A stretch of 64,000 bases of DNA from a bacterium (GCA_004172935.1 SDZD01000033.1:903-64902); one strand, 5' to 3'; positions 44,127 to 53,116 are shown, counted from the stretch's first letter. Translations and numbers: made by a program. Notes: generated by a model not told the origin, from the letters alone.

Positions 44127-44705
44127 ATGCATCCCCCTATCCTGTGCTTGACGGAAGTCGAGTGGCGAGAAGTCGGCGAATATTCGACGGATGAGAATAT
44201 CTGGGCGCGTAACCGCACTTGCCCGAATGAAGGTGAAATACGCTGGTGTCAAACCCACTACTCGGAATGGGTAGAACTCGAACTATTCCAGAAGCGCTGG
44301 CTACTCTTTCAACAAGGTATCTCATTGATTAATCGCGGGATTGATTCTCGCGAAGAACTAGAAGCCCTCGCTATTATAGAGATTGAGGTTCTTGGTATCA
44401 AAGAAGGAACACCAAGTCCAGCCTTTGAAAAAGGACAATGGCTACGTGTACGCTGCCTCCAAGCCATACCATTTGCTCAAATTCCTCAGCGTTTGCCGCC
44501 AATTTGCCCCAACACCCTGGCTACTTTGCCACTAATATCGGAACCGGCATATGCTTCAGAGAAATTGTTTCTCCATGAGGGCGGAGGCGAACAAGTCACG
44601 GAAACCACAATCTATGCAGCAGAAAACGGGGCGCCAACACACCTAATTTCCTTTCAAATTTCTATTTTGAACGAATGCGAGATTTATAATTGGCCTATTA
44701 AGTAA
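44127..44705 (+). CDS. tandem paralog A of an unknown family
   Basis: 192 residues from ATG 44127; the frame is open for 46 codons upstream, but that part spans a terminator. The motifs shared with the next gene are C.(T/P)EVEWRE near the N terminus, IWARNRTCPNEGEIRWCQ, KRWLLFQQGISL, LEALAIIEIEVL, RVRCLQAIPFAQIPQRLP and EIYNWPIK at the end. The pattern of Trp and Cys (TCP-x6-RWCQ) hints at a metal or disulfide site, but no family is recognised. No signal peptide or membrane segment. Confidence 0.7.
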   Translation: MHPPILCLTEVEWREVGEYSTDENIWARNRTCPNEGEIRWCQTHYSEWVELELFQKRWLLFQQGISLINRGIDSREELEALAIIEIEVLGIKEGTPSPAFEKGQWLRVRCLQAIPFAQIPQRLPPICPNTLATLPLISEPAYASEKLFLHEGGGEQVTETTIYAAENGAPTHLISFQISILNECEIYNWPIK

Positions 44706-44731
44706 ACACTGCTGGCATCAGACTTTGGCAC

Positions 44732-45307
44732 ATGAAATCCCCCATCATGTGCCAACCCGAAGTGGAATGGCGAGAAGCCGATGAAAGCATCCCCGAAAGT
44801 ACTATCTGGGAATGCAATAAAACCTGTCCAATCGAAGGCGAATTGCGTTGGTGTCAGGTATGTCTTGAAGTCGAAGAACGGCTCAACACAGGGCGCAAGC
44901 GCTGGCTGATGTACCAAACATGCTATTCGTTAGCAAACGGTTTAGAGAGGCCAGAAGACCTTGATGCTCTCGCTATTGTTGAGGTCGAGGTGCTGAACGT
45001 TGACCCCGTCTCCATCTCCAGAGTGGGTGTCTTACAGTGGTGGCATGTGCGCTGTCTTCAAGTCATTCCGCAGGCTTCGATCCCTCAAAGGCTTCCGGCA
45101 TTACCAATGACGGACAGGGCTAACATTCGCCCATACGGAAAACTGGAATGTGCCTCAGACACTTTGTACCTCTCCAGTTGGGGAACTCAGGCCATCGAAA
45201 CCAAGATATATACCCAAGATACGGCTCCCTACTCTCCGACCTATCTCGTCCTCTATCACCTGTCTATAGACAGAAAATACGAGATTTACAACCAACTCGT
45301 GAAGTAA
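44732..45307 (+). CDS. tandem paralog B of the same unknown family
   Basis: 191 residues, 26 bases after copy A and probably cotranscribed. It shares the same motifs: QPEVEWREAD, IWECNKTCPIEGELRWCQ, KRWLMYQTCYSL, LDALAIVEVEVLN, HVRCLQVIPQASIPQRLPA, EIYNQLVK. Identity to copy A is near 40-45% by eye, mostly in the first two thirds. The extra Cys at residues 40-60 (VCLEV, TCYSL) is not shared. No family recognised; soluble by sequence. Its stop is followed by the left half of a terminator hairpin. Confidence 0.7.
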   Translation: MKSPIMCQPEVEWREADESIPESTIWECNKTCPIEGELRWCQVCLEVEERLNTGRKRWLMYQTCYSLANGLERPEDLDALAIVEVEVLNVDPVSISRVGVLQWWHVRCLQVIPQASIPQRLPALPMTDRANIRPYGKLECASDTLYLSSWGTQAIETKIYTQDTAPYSPTYLVLYHLSIDRKYEIYNQLVK

Positions 45308-45319
45308 AAGCCCGCTTCA
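45306..45319 (+). other. orphan left arm of a terminator
   Basis: AAAAGCCCGCTTC matches the left arm of the hairpins at 44037 and 46855, but no complementary GAAGCGGGC arm follows within the next 100 bases. It lies right at the stop of paralog B, where a terminator would be expected, and the intergenic remainder (45320-45428) shows no other structure. It suggests deletion or rearrangement of the right half. Confidence 0.5.
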
Positions 45320-45428
45320 GGTGCGAATTAATTTGCTCAAACAGTAAGAATTCGGTGCTGGGGGCAACTGCTAAAATGAGAATGTTGGCCCCTTGGAGGT
45401 CTTCGCGGTGTGGTAGTTGGAGTCAAGA

Positions 45429-46829
45429 ATGTTGACAGTTGAAAAAATTGGCGGCACGTCAATGAGCGCTCTCTCGGATGCTCTACAAAACATCATCCTT
45501 TACAAGAGGAGTGGCGATGAGTTGTACAATAGGATATTCGTGGTTTCCGCATTTGCGGGAGTGACCGATTGGCTACTTGAGAACAAGAAAACGGGCGAAG
45601 CGGGAATTTATCATCGTATTGTCAGGCACAGGAACTTCCAGAAAGCCTTGCAAGACCTCACGCGAAAGCTACAGGACATCAATCAGCAGTACGAAGAGAT
45701 TGGTCTAGATCTCGACGTGGCGAATCAGTTCATTGAGGGACGAATCCAGGAAGCTCAACGCTATCTAGAGGATTTGTCCAATATTCTGGCGTCCGGCTAT
45801 GTCAGCAATCAAGCTATTTTGCAGGCTGCCCGCGAAATATTAGCCTCCATCGGCGAATCTCACTCCGCTTTCAATTTGGTCAACATCCTCCAAAATCGTG
45901 GTATCAATGCGACTTTGGTTGACTTGAGTGGTTTTCACGACAACAAGGAATACACAATCGACCAACGCATCAGGCGGAGCCTACGGAACATCGACTTTTC
46001 TCGGACGATATGTGTGGTCACAGGCTATGCCAAAGGCACAGAGGGAATCATGCGCGAATTTGACCGGGGCTATTCGGAAGTCGCCTTTAGCAAAATCGCT
46101 CTGGCCGTCAACCCCTCCGAAGCCATCATTCATAAGGAGTACCATCTCTCGACAGCCGACCCCAAGATTGTCGGAGAAGATAAGGGCATTCCAGTAGGGT
46201 TCACCAACTATGATGTCGCCGACCAGTTGGCGGGCATCGGCATGGAGGCCATCCATCCCAAAGCCTCGAAACCGCTCGAAGTCAACAACATCAACCTGCG
46301 CATCAAGAACACATTCGACCCCGACCATCCCGGCACGCTGATTTCGAAAGATTTCGTCTCACAGCAAAAGCGCATCGAGTTCATCACCGGCAGCGACAAG
46401 TTGATGATAATCGACATCTACGACGGGGCAATGGTCGGCGATGTGGGAGCCGATCAGGAAGTGATGCAGCTTTTCCAGAATTATAGAATTGGCTACATCT
46501 TCAAAACCAGTAGCGCCAACAGTATTTCTATCGTGATCTGGGAGAAGTTCTTCGATAAAAAGCTCATCAAGGAGCTTCAGGAAAAGTTCCAGCAGGTCAC
46601 AGTCGAAAAAGTGGCGATGGTTTGCCTCATCAGCTCCAATATGGATCAACCGGGAGTTCTGGGTCAGGCAGCGAACTCACTGGGGGCACAAAACATCAAC
46701 ATTAAAAGCAGCGGCTTTGCGCTGGGAAAAGTGAATATCCAGTTCGTTATCGCCCGCGAAGACTTCAAAAAAGCGGTCATCGCCTTGAACGAAACGCTAT
46801 TCTTCCCCGGTTCTCAAAGCGTGGCATAA
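45429..46829 (+). CDS. aspartate kinase of the ectoine-associated (Ask_Ect) type
   Basis: 466 residues from ATG 45429 (TTGGAG at -11 is a fair ribosome site); the TTG at 45417 is less likely. It phosphorylates L-aspartate for lysine, threonine, methionine or ectoine. VEKIGGTSMSA at the N terminus, DELYNRIFVVSAFAGVTDWLLENKKTG, ALGESHSAFN-like SIGESHSAFN, FDRGYSEVAFSKIA, IIHKEYHLSTADPKIVGE, NYDVADQLAGIGMEAIHPKA and IKNTFDPDHPGTLI match the specialised aspartokinases found in ectoine clusters. C-terminal ACT-type repeats follow (MVCLISSNMDQPGVLGQ). ectA, ectB, ectC are not in the window. Confidence 0.88.
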   Translation: MLTVEKIGGTSMSALSDALQNIILYKRSGDELYNRIFVVSAFAGVTDWLLENKKTGEAGIYHRIVRHRNFQKALQDLTRKLQDINQQYEEIGLDLDVANQFIEGRIQEAQRYLEDLSNILASGYVSNQAILQAAREILASIGESHSAFNLVNILQNRGINATLVDLSGFHDNKEYTIDQRIRRSLRNIDFSRTICVVTGYAKGTEGIMREFDRGYSEVAFSKIALAVNPSEAIIHKEYHLSTADPKIVGEDKGIPVGFTNYDVADQLAGIGMEAIHPKASKPLEVNNINLRIKNTFDPDHPGTLISKDFVSQQKRIEFITGSDKLMIIDIYDGAMVGDVGADQEVMQLFQNYRIGYIFKTSSANSISIVIWEKFFDKKLIKELQEKFQQVTVEKVAMVCLISSNMDQPGVLGQAANSLGAQNINIKSSGFALGKVNIQFVIAREDFKKAVIALNETLFFPGSQSVA

Positions 46830-46854
46830 ATCCCTTCTGCCGATAACACCAAGT

Positions 46855-46886
46855 AAAAAGCCCGCTTCGATTGAAGCGGGCTTTTT
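46855..46886. terminator. bidirectional terminator between the aspartokinase gene and glyA
   Basis: Perfect AAAAAGCCCGCTTC / GAAGCGGGCTTTTT with loop GATT, between convergent stops. Nearly identical to the hairpin at 44037-44068. Confidence 0.88.
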
Positions 46887-46889
46887 AGG

Positions 46890-48170
46890 TTATTTGATGG
46901 ACGAGCCGTAGAGGGATGAACCCGACTCGTAGAGTGGGTGATTGGCGCAGAGGGTGGCGACTCGTTCGCGGAGTTTGGCTTTTTCCTCTTCGTTGTCACG
47001 CACTTTGAAAGCGGTGGTGATGATGGAGGCGATCTCGGTGAGGTCGGCTTCCTTCATGCCACGCGAGGTGAGCGCGGGGGTGCCCAAGCGGACGCCCGAT
47101 GTGACGAATGGCGAACGGGGGTCGAACGGAATCTGGTTTTTGTTGCAGGTGACGCCGATGCTTTCGAGCAGGTGTTCGCCATCTTTGCCGGAGATGTCGG
47201 CGGGTGTGAGATCCACGAGGACGAGGTGGTTCTCGGTGCCGCCCGTGACCAAGCGCAAGCCGCCTTCGATGAGGCCTGCCGCGAGGGCGTCGGCGTTTTT
47301 GCGGGTTTGGCGCTGATAATCCCTGAAGCCATCGGTGAGCGCTTCTTTGAAGCAGACGGCTTTGGCAGCGACAGCGTGCATGAGCGGGCCGCCCTGAATG
47401 CCGGGCATGATGGCTTTGTCGATTTGCTCGGCGTACTGTGCGCGGCACAGGATGAGGCCGGAGCGGGGGCCGCGCAGGGTTTTGTGGGTGGTCGTCGTCA
47501 CGAAGTCGGCGAAGGGCACTGGCGAGGGGTATTCGCCCGCAGCGACCAAGCCCGCAACGTGGGCCATGTCGACCATGAAGTAGGCGCCCACTTCATCGGC
47601 AATGGCGCGGAAGGCTGCCCAGTCAATGCGACGGGGGTAAGCCGAAAAGCCAGCTACCAGAATCTTCGGTTTGTGTTCGAGAGCCAGAGCACGCACTTCG
47701 TCCATGTCGATGCGCTCGGTTTCGCGGTTGAGGCCATAAGCAACGGCGTTGTAGATTTTGCCGGAGAACGACATCTTGTGACCGTGGGTGAGGTGACCGC
47801 CCGCCGCGAGGTTCATGCCCAGAATGGTATCGCCGGGTTTGAGGACAGCGAGGTAGACGCCCGCGTTGGCCTGGCTTCCGGCGTGGGGCTGAACGTTGGC
47901 ATGTTCGGCGCCGAATAGCTCTTTGGCGCGCGCGATGGCGAGGTTTTCGACAACATCCACGAACTCGCAACCGCCATAATAGCGCTTGCCGGGATAGCCC
48001 TCGGCGTACTTGTTGGTGAGAACCGAACCCTGCGCTTCCAGAACAGCGGTCGAAGTGAAGTTTTCCGACGCGATCATTTCCAGCGTGTTCTGCTGGCGGT
48101 GCAGTTCGTCGGTCATAGCCTGCGCGACTTCGGGATCGAAGGCAGCAATATTAGGCAAATCGAAATTCAT
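46890..48170 (-). CDS. glyA: serine hydroxymethyltransferase
   Basis: 426 residues. Converts serine and tetrahydrofolate to glycine and 5,10-methylene-THF. PLP enzyme: LEMIASENFTS at the N terminus, NKYAEGYPGKRYYGGCE, NVQPHAGSQANAGVY, FMVDMAHVAGLVAAGEYPSP and the PLP Lys in TTTTHKTLRGPR (K230). The first codon overlaps the stop of the upstream DUF4091 gene by 4 bases (ATGA), so it is translationally coupled to it. It is the last gene of the MBL, DUF4091, glyA run. Confidence 0.96.
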   Translation of the reverse strand: MNFDLPNIAAFDPEVAQAMTDELHRQQNTLEMIASENFTSTAVLEAQGSVLTNKYAEGYPGKRYYGGCEFVDVVENLAIARAKELFGAEHANVQPHAGSQANAGVYLAVLKPGDTILGMNLAAGGHLTHGHKMSFSGKIYNAVAYGLNRETERIDMDEVRALALEHKPKILVAGFSAYPRRIDWAAFRAIADEVGAYFMVDMAHVAGLVAAGEYPSPVPFADFVTTTTHKTLRGPRSGLILCRAQYAEQIDKAIMPGIQGGPLMHAVAAKAVCFKEALTDGFRDYQRQTRKNADALAAGLIEGGLRLVTGGTENHLVLVDLTPADISGKDGEHLLESIGVTCNKNQIPFDPRSPFVTSGVRLGTPALTSRGMKEADLTEIASIITTAFKVRDNEEEKAKLRERVATLCANHPLYESGSSLYGSSIK

Positions 48171-50233
48171 GGTGTTCTTAAAGTATTACGCGACGTGCCA
48201 GAAGCATTGCCTTTTGGTTGGGTTGTTTTCACTTCCGACTGTTTTAAAATTGGCGTAAGGAATGGGTCGTTGGCATCGGTGAAAAGGCGCGCGGTGCCAC
48301 TTTCGCTTTGCCACAAAGCATTGAATCGCACAGATGGCGGAGTCAAATTCAAGGCAGCAAGAGGAACAGAGAAGCGGGCACCTGCTGGCGTTTTGACGGC
48401 TCGCACAGCGGGTAACTTCGCTTCATGGCGGCCTTCGGCGGTACGTTTCTGGATTTCGAGTCCCTTAGTGGAGTAGTAAAGGCGCCACTGTTCGGTTTTC
48501 TTTTCGAGGTTGGAGGGACCAACGATAACCGTCAGCATGTCGTTTTCGGCGAGTGCTTTGCTGCGAAATTCGACGGTCAAGAATCCGCCGCCCAAACGCG
48601 CCTCCACGCTGCGCGTCGCATCCAGACGCCACGTTTGCGGGGCTACAAACGACAGAGAAGTTGCAGTTTCGGGAAACAGTTGCACTATTTTTGGCGAAGA
48701 AGCGGGTGCGGCTTTGCCGCCTTCAAGTGCATCGAGCAGCGCCATGCGATTGTATACCAGAGGGCCTTTGCGCTCGGCGGGGAACTCGAAAGTGGGGGCG
48801 ATTTTTCTTTTCAGTGCTTCTTGCCAGAGGGCGTAGTCTTCGATGGTGTCGCGGAGCAGCATAAGGCGAATAGAAGGCATTGGCCCCTGCCCGCCTACCA
48901 GTTCGGCGGGATAGAGCAATGTACCGTCGCCGCTGGTGTTGGCGTAGGAAGTGAGGTCTTCGAGAGGTTTCGGCCCCCAGCCATGCACCATCGAATAAAC
49001 GAGGCCCGTTGCGCCCGCCTTGGCCCACAGCGGCGCATACGACAACATAGCGCTCGAATCGTCGTCGAGTAGCCAAGTTGGGTACGGGTGTTTGGGCACG
49101 ACCATCGTGTAAAGCCATGTCGGGTGGCCGAGTGCCTGTTCGCGGCGTAGGGCCGCTAAATCGAGGTGGCCTACTCCAAGCGCGTTAGAAATGTTGGGGC
49201 ACCAGATGTCGACGGCGCCTTTAAGGGCGTCGTTGGGGTGCGCCGTCACCAATTGGGGAATACCCAAGGCGCGCAATTTGGTGCTGTTAGCGCGAATGGC
49301 GGCGAACTGTTCGGGGGTTTGCGGCTCATCGTTCCAGTAGTAGAAAGACTTGGAAAGCGTACCCGTACGTTTGAGGACATCGACTGCGATGGGAAAATCA
49401 GCGGAGTCGAGAGCCGGAGTGCGCACTGAATGAACGCGCGGGTCTTTCAGATAAGCGTCGATGCCCGTATCTTTCCATGCAATGGGTGGGTCGTAGGGGT
49501 TGAGTCCGAAATCCAGCAAATAATCGGCGTAGCGCTGCTTCTGCTTTTGCCACTCCTCGTCGGAGAAGTCGCGACCGCTTTTACGGTACCAGTCGCGCAA
49601 CACGTCGTAATAAAGCGCGACCGTGCCACGAAAATTCGATTCGGGAAGTTGCATGTCCCGCACATGCAGCGTGAGCGCCAGTCGGTGCAGGTCGCCGTTG
49701 GCGGTAACATCGAGTTCGCCGAAGTAATCGGTAGGGATGGCATCGCGCGGAATGCGCATCGTGACCCAGTAGACAGCAGATCCCCCTGCCGGAATGGTTT
49801 GCGAGGCCAGATTGAGGGGTAAGAGCGCGTCGGGCCACCACTTCGGTTCGCGAATGCGGTTACCACTGGGTTTATCGACGCGCACATAATTCTCGCGATA
49901 GATTTGCAATGCCGATGAACCGATGAAGTCGCCCAAAATACTCGCCACTCCGTTCGGGGTCATGGTTAGCGTTTGGATGGGCTGGTCGCCCGCGCGTACC
50001 ACGAACTGGAACGAAACGACCTCGCCACGCACAGCATCGAGCAGGATGGGCGCGGGCGTGAACTTATCCAGTTGCGGCGCCTCCTTGCCCGATGCCAACA
50101 ATTTATCGGGCGAAGAAAACGGCTCGATTTTCCAACTGGAAGACGGAGCAGCATGGCCAGTTATCGGCAACTGGGCCAAAAATCCAAATGCTAGAAAAAC
50201 GAGGGCGCGTGCGGGGAACAAATTCGGTGTCAT
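48167..50233 (-). CDS. secreted DUF4091-containing glycoside-hydrolase-like protein
   Basis: 688 residues. Signal peptide MTPNLFPARALVFLAFGFLAQLPITGHA, cut near GHAA. The N-terminal domain (residues 30-190) is beta-rich. The middle has the barrel-like SFYYWNDEPQTPEQFAAIRANS and WCPNISNALGVGHLDLA, and GEGPMPSIRLMLLRDTIEDYALWQ-like GQGPMPSIRLMLLRDTIEDYALW is the DUF4091 signature. The C terminus is a beta-sandwich. DUF4091 proteins are often in polysaccharide-degradation loci, but their activity is not firmly known. Overlaps glyA; an unusual pairing of a secreted glycosidase with a core metabolic enzyme. Confidence 0.82.
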   Translation of the reverse strand: MTPNLFPARALVFLAFGFLAQLPITGHAAPSSSWKIEPFSSPDKLLASGKEAPQLDKFTPAPILLDAVRGEVVSFQFVVRAGDQPIQTLTMTPNGVASILGDFIGSSALQIYRENYVRVDKPSGNRIREPKWWPDALLPLNLASQTIPAGGSAVYWVTMRIPRDAIPTDYFGELDVTANGDLHRLALTLHVRDMQLPESNFRGTVALYYDVLRDWYRKSGRDFSDEEWQKQKQRYADYLLDFGLNPYDPPIAWKDTGIDAYLKDPRVHSVRTPALDSADFPIAVDVLKRTGTLSKSFYYWNDEPQTPEQFAAIRANSTKLRALGIPQLVTAHPNDALKGAVDIWCPNISNALGVGHLDLAALRREQALGHPTWLYTMVVPKHPYPTWLLDDDSSAMLSYAPLWAKAGATGLVYSMVHGWGPKPLEDLTSYANTSGDGTLLYPAELVGGQGPMPSIRLMLLRDTIEDYALWQEALKRKIAPTFEFPAERKGPLVYNRMALLDALEGGKAAPASSPKIVQLFPETATSLSFVAPQTWRLDATRSVEARLGGGFLTVEFRSKALAENDMLTVIVGPSNLEKKTEQWRLYYSTKGLEIQKRTAEGRHEAKLPAVRAVKTPAGARFSVPLAALNLTPPSVRFNALWQSESGTARLFTDANDPFLTPILKQSEVKTTQPKGNASGTSRNTLRTP

Positions 50234-50242
50234 CGGAATCGG

Positions 50243-50896
50243 TTAGCGTATGACTTCGAGGAGTTGTCGCGCGACTTCGTTGCTTTGCTTTTCGCTACCG
50301 ATGGTGGTGGAGCCGCCATGACCGGGCAAAACCAGCGTTTCATCGGGCAACTGCCACAGGCGCTCGATGGAACGGGCCAAGGTTAGCGCGTCGCCACTCG
50401 GTAAATCGGTGCGCCCGACGCTGCCCTGAAAGAGTACGTCGCCAACGATCCAAGCTGTGCCGAAATCGAAGGCAACCGAACCGGGCGAGTGACCGGGAAG
50501 TTCCCACACACGCGCGGATTCTTTGCCTATTTGGAGCGTATCGCCTTCATGCAATTCGTTATCGGCGGGCACGACTTCGGGAGCAGGCAAGCCAAACCAC
50601 AACGCCTGCTCGCGCAGGTGTTCGAGGAAGAAAGCGTCGGCGGGGTGGGTAAAAACTGGGACATTGAACTCAGCTTTCCACAACGCATTATCGTAAACGT
50701 GGTCAAAGTGTCCGTGCGTGTTCCAGATGGCTGCGAAGCGGGCACCTTCCGCGACCAGTTGACGGGCGCGTTCCAGTAATTCATCAGCGTCAATGGCAGG
50801 GTCAACGATGACTAAAATATTCTCTTCCGTTTCGTGAAGAAGATACGCATTGGTGGCGAGCGGCCCGCAGTTTTGACAAAAGATTTGCAGTGGCAT
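50243..50896 (-). CDS. MBL-fold metallo-hydrolase (glyoxalase II-like)
   Basis: 217 residues, cytosolic. Metal site motif NTHGHFDHVY (H61, H63, D65, H66), LPGHSPGSVAFDF, and LPGHGG near the C terminus, as in the YcbL/glyoxalase II group. The usual activity is hydrolysis of a thioester such as S-lactoylglutathione, but bacteria without glutathione use the fold for other thioesters. It starts the minus-strand run MBL, DUF4091 (9 bases), glyA. Confidence 0.88.
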   Translation of the reverse strand: MPLQIFCQNCGPLATNAYLLHETEENILVIVDPAIDADELLERARQLVAEGARFAAIWNTHGHFDHVYDNALWKAEFNVPVFTHPADAFFLEHLREQALWFGLPAPEVVPADNELHEGDTLQIGKESARVWELPGHSPGSVAFDFGTAWIVGDVLFQGSVGRTDLPSGDALTLARSIERLWQLPDETLVLPGHGGSTTIGSEKQSNEVARQLLEVIR

Positions 50897-50970
50897 AAAG
50901 GAAAATTGAGCCTTCTATGGATTAAAATTCGTTTATAGAGGGTAGAATTGAGAGAAGTCTGAGGAAAACG

Positions 50971-53097
50971 ATGTCTCTACAGGAAACCATACCCCCCGCC
51001 ACTCCGGGAGTGTCCGCTGTGGCGGGTATCGAATGCCCCGCGTGTGGCACACAAAACACGAATGACTCCAAGTTTTGCCGTCACTGCGGGCATTTGTTGC
51101 GTCCGCTCCTGAGTGGGAGCAGCGACGCCAAGAAAGCGGCGCCAGTCGATGGAGCAGCCCTGGCAGACGATGACAACTTGACTTCACCCGCCGAGATTGA
51201 CGCACGGCGCGCGTACCAGTTGCTCGACCGCGCCTTATTGCTGAGCGAACGCGGCGATTTGAACGCGGCGCTACTTGCTTGCCGTCAGGCGATTGCGCTC
51301 GACCACGCCCACTCGGAAGGCTACGCCCTGCTCGGAACGTTGCTGGAACGCAACGGCGATTTGCGCGGCGCGATGAGCGCCTACGAGCATGTGCTAGAAA
51401 TTTCGCCCGACAATGAACTCGAACGCGACAGCCTGAACCGCATCAAGGCACGTTTAGAGAAAGCGCCTGCTTTCAACTTCAATCCGAACGAGTTATTCGG
51501 CGACACCGAAGAAGCAGCGACTTCAAATGCGGCTCCCGTAGCCGATGCAACCGAGGAGTTGCCACTGGAAGATTTGTCGGCCATCGCGCCCGAACGCGAA
51601 GAACATGGCATCGAAGCGCGCCTTCCTCCATCGTCGCGGGGTGCTGGCGTAGAGAAAGAGACTCCATCCGTGACGCCAGTTGTGGCTCCGGTAGCCTTTG
51701 ATTTCGATCCGACGCCCGAAGGTGCCACACCTTCGCTTTCGCCTCTGGCTGCGGCCCTTGATGGCGAGACAATAGCGCGCGTCGGTGCGGCGATTCCACC
51801 TTCATCGAAGCCCGCCACACCGCCGTCAGCTTCGGTCATAGGAGATATACCCAAAATCGACCGCCGTGTTGCGCAGCGCCGTCAGGTTAACATCCGCGTG
51901 GCGAACGAACGCCGTGTCGGAAAGGACCGCCGCGCCAGTGCTGCGGCGGCGGCATCTACCGTCACGCCCTCAGCATGGTCAAATCGCCCCAGCCCCGGCT
52001 TGTTCCCCCCAGTAACAACGCCCTCGACCGTCGCTCCACTCGACTTCTCGTTTGGCGCAACGCCAGCAGCGCCGACGCCAATGTGGGCGCAAATGCTGCG
52101 CGGATCATCGTTCTATGGACGCACACTGCCGCTCGTCGTTGTCGGTGTGCTTGCACTTGTCTTTTTGGGTTGGGCACGCTCACAGGCAGTGGCCCGCGAT
52201 GCAAGTGCTGGCGCAGATACATTCGCGGTGGCTGACCCAACCGACACAACAGGTCAATTCCCACAGCAACCGCAGACCAACGTTTCGCCAGGAACTACGT
52301 TTGGCTCACAAACCGCGCCTAACACCAACACAGGCAACAACGGCGGCTTCCCGATAACCAACGCGACACAGGCGCCCGCACCACCGACGAATACGGTCAA
52401 TCCACCAGCGAGCAACCCGTCTCCGAATGTGTCGAATGGTAACCGTCCTTCGGCTGGCGCTCAGGGTTCTGGAAATGGCGATGCTGGACGCAACAATAGT
52501 GCAGGCACCCCACCATTTCCGGTTCCCATTGCTCCGGCTCCAGTACCGCCCGCCCCAACTCGCAACACGTCGAGCAATAATAGCGATGGTGGCTCGAACA
52601 ATAATAGTGGCAGTGGCGGCAACCTCATTCTGCCACCACCACAGGGAACGAACAACAGCGGTGGCGCTGACACCAATAGAATCCGCGTCGGCTCGTTGGG
52701 TGGCGCGCCTCTTAACCCAGGCGGAGACCCACAGGAGCGTATTCGCATCTCGCAGGGCACGATTCTTACTCGTCCCGCAGCACCACCGCGCAGCGGCACC
52801 GAAGCGCGAGGCAATGAGCGGGCGGCAGCAGCAGCAGCGGCCAACGGCAATCAGGACCGTGCCATTAATAACCTGACCAATGCCATCAACTCGACTGGCA
52901 ACGATCAGGGCTTCTTGCTGCAACAACGCGCGATGGCGTTCATGGATAGGGGCGACTACAACCGCGCTGTCGATGATTTCCAGGCGGCGATCAATGCCTA
53001 CCAAGACCAAATCAATAGCGGGCAAAACGTCGCTTCAGCGCAAGCCGGACTTCGCTCGGCACGCTCTGGTTTGAATCTGGCGTTGTCTCAGCGTTAA
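50971..53097 (+). CDS. zinc-ribbon / TPR membrane protein
   Basis: 708 residues. Residues 22-39 are a zinc ribbon (C22PAC25...FC36RHC39G). TPR repeats follow (about 70-150, AYQLLDRALLLSERGDLNAALLACRQAIALDHAHSEGYALLG). An unusual Arg-rich segment at about 297-320 has the spacing RRVAQRRQVNIRVANERRVGKDRRA. One membrane helix lies at 386-404 (LPLVVVGVLALVFLGWA). Then comes a low-complexity Asn/Pro/Gly/Ser region (about 420-600) and a C-terminal TPR-like pair. So the N-terminal half is cytoplasmic and the disordered tail is outside, or the reverse. Could be a signalling or envelope-organising protein; function unknown. Confidence 0.7.
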   Translation: MSLQETIPPATPGVSAVAGIECPACGTQNTNDSKFCRHCGHLLRPLLSGSSDAKKAAPVDGAALADDDNLTSPAEIDARRAYQLLDRALLLSERGDLNAALLACRQAIALDHAHSEGYALLGTLLERNGDLRGAMSAYEHVLEISPDNELERDSLNRIKARLEKAPAFNFNPNELFGDTEEAATSNAAPVADATEELPLEDLSAIAPEREEHGIEARLPPSSRGAGVEKETPSVTPVVAPVAFDFDPTPEGATPSLSPLAAALDGETIARVGAAIPPSSKPATPPSASVIGDIPKIDRRVAQRRQVNIRVANERRVGKDRRASAAAAASTVTPSAWSNRPSPGLFPPVTTPSTVAPLDFSFGATPAAPTPMWAQMLRGSSFYGRTLPLVVVGVLALVFLGWARSQAVARDASAGADTFAVADPTDTTGQFPQQPQTNVSPGTTFGSQTAPNTNTGNNGGFPITNATQAPAPPTNTVNPPASNPSPNVSNGNRPSAGAQGSGNGDAGRNNSAGTPPFPVPIAPAPVPPAPTRNTSSNNSDGGSNNNSGSGGNLILPPPQGTNNSGGADTNRIRVGSLGGAPLNPGGDPQERIRISQGTILTRPAAPPRSGTEARGNERAAAAAAANGNQDRAINNLTNAINSTGNDQGFLLQQRAMAFMDRGDYNRAVDDFQAAINAYQDQINSGQNVASAQAGLRSARSGLNLALSQR

Positions 53098-53116
53098 CAA
53101 CACCCGATTTAATTAG

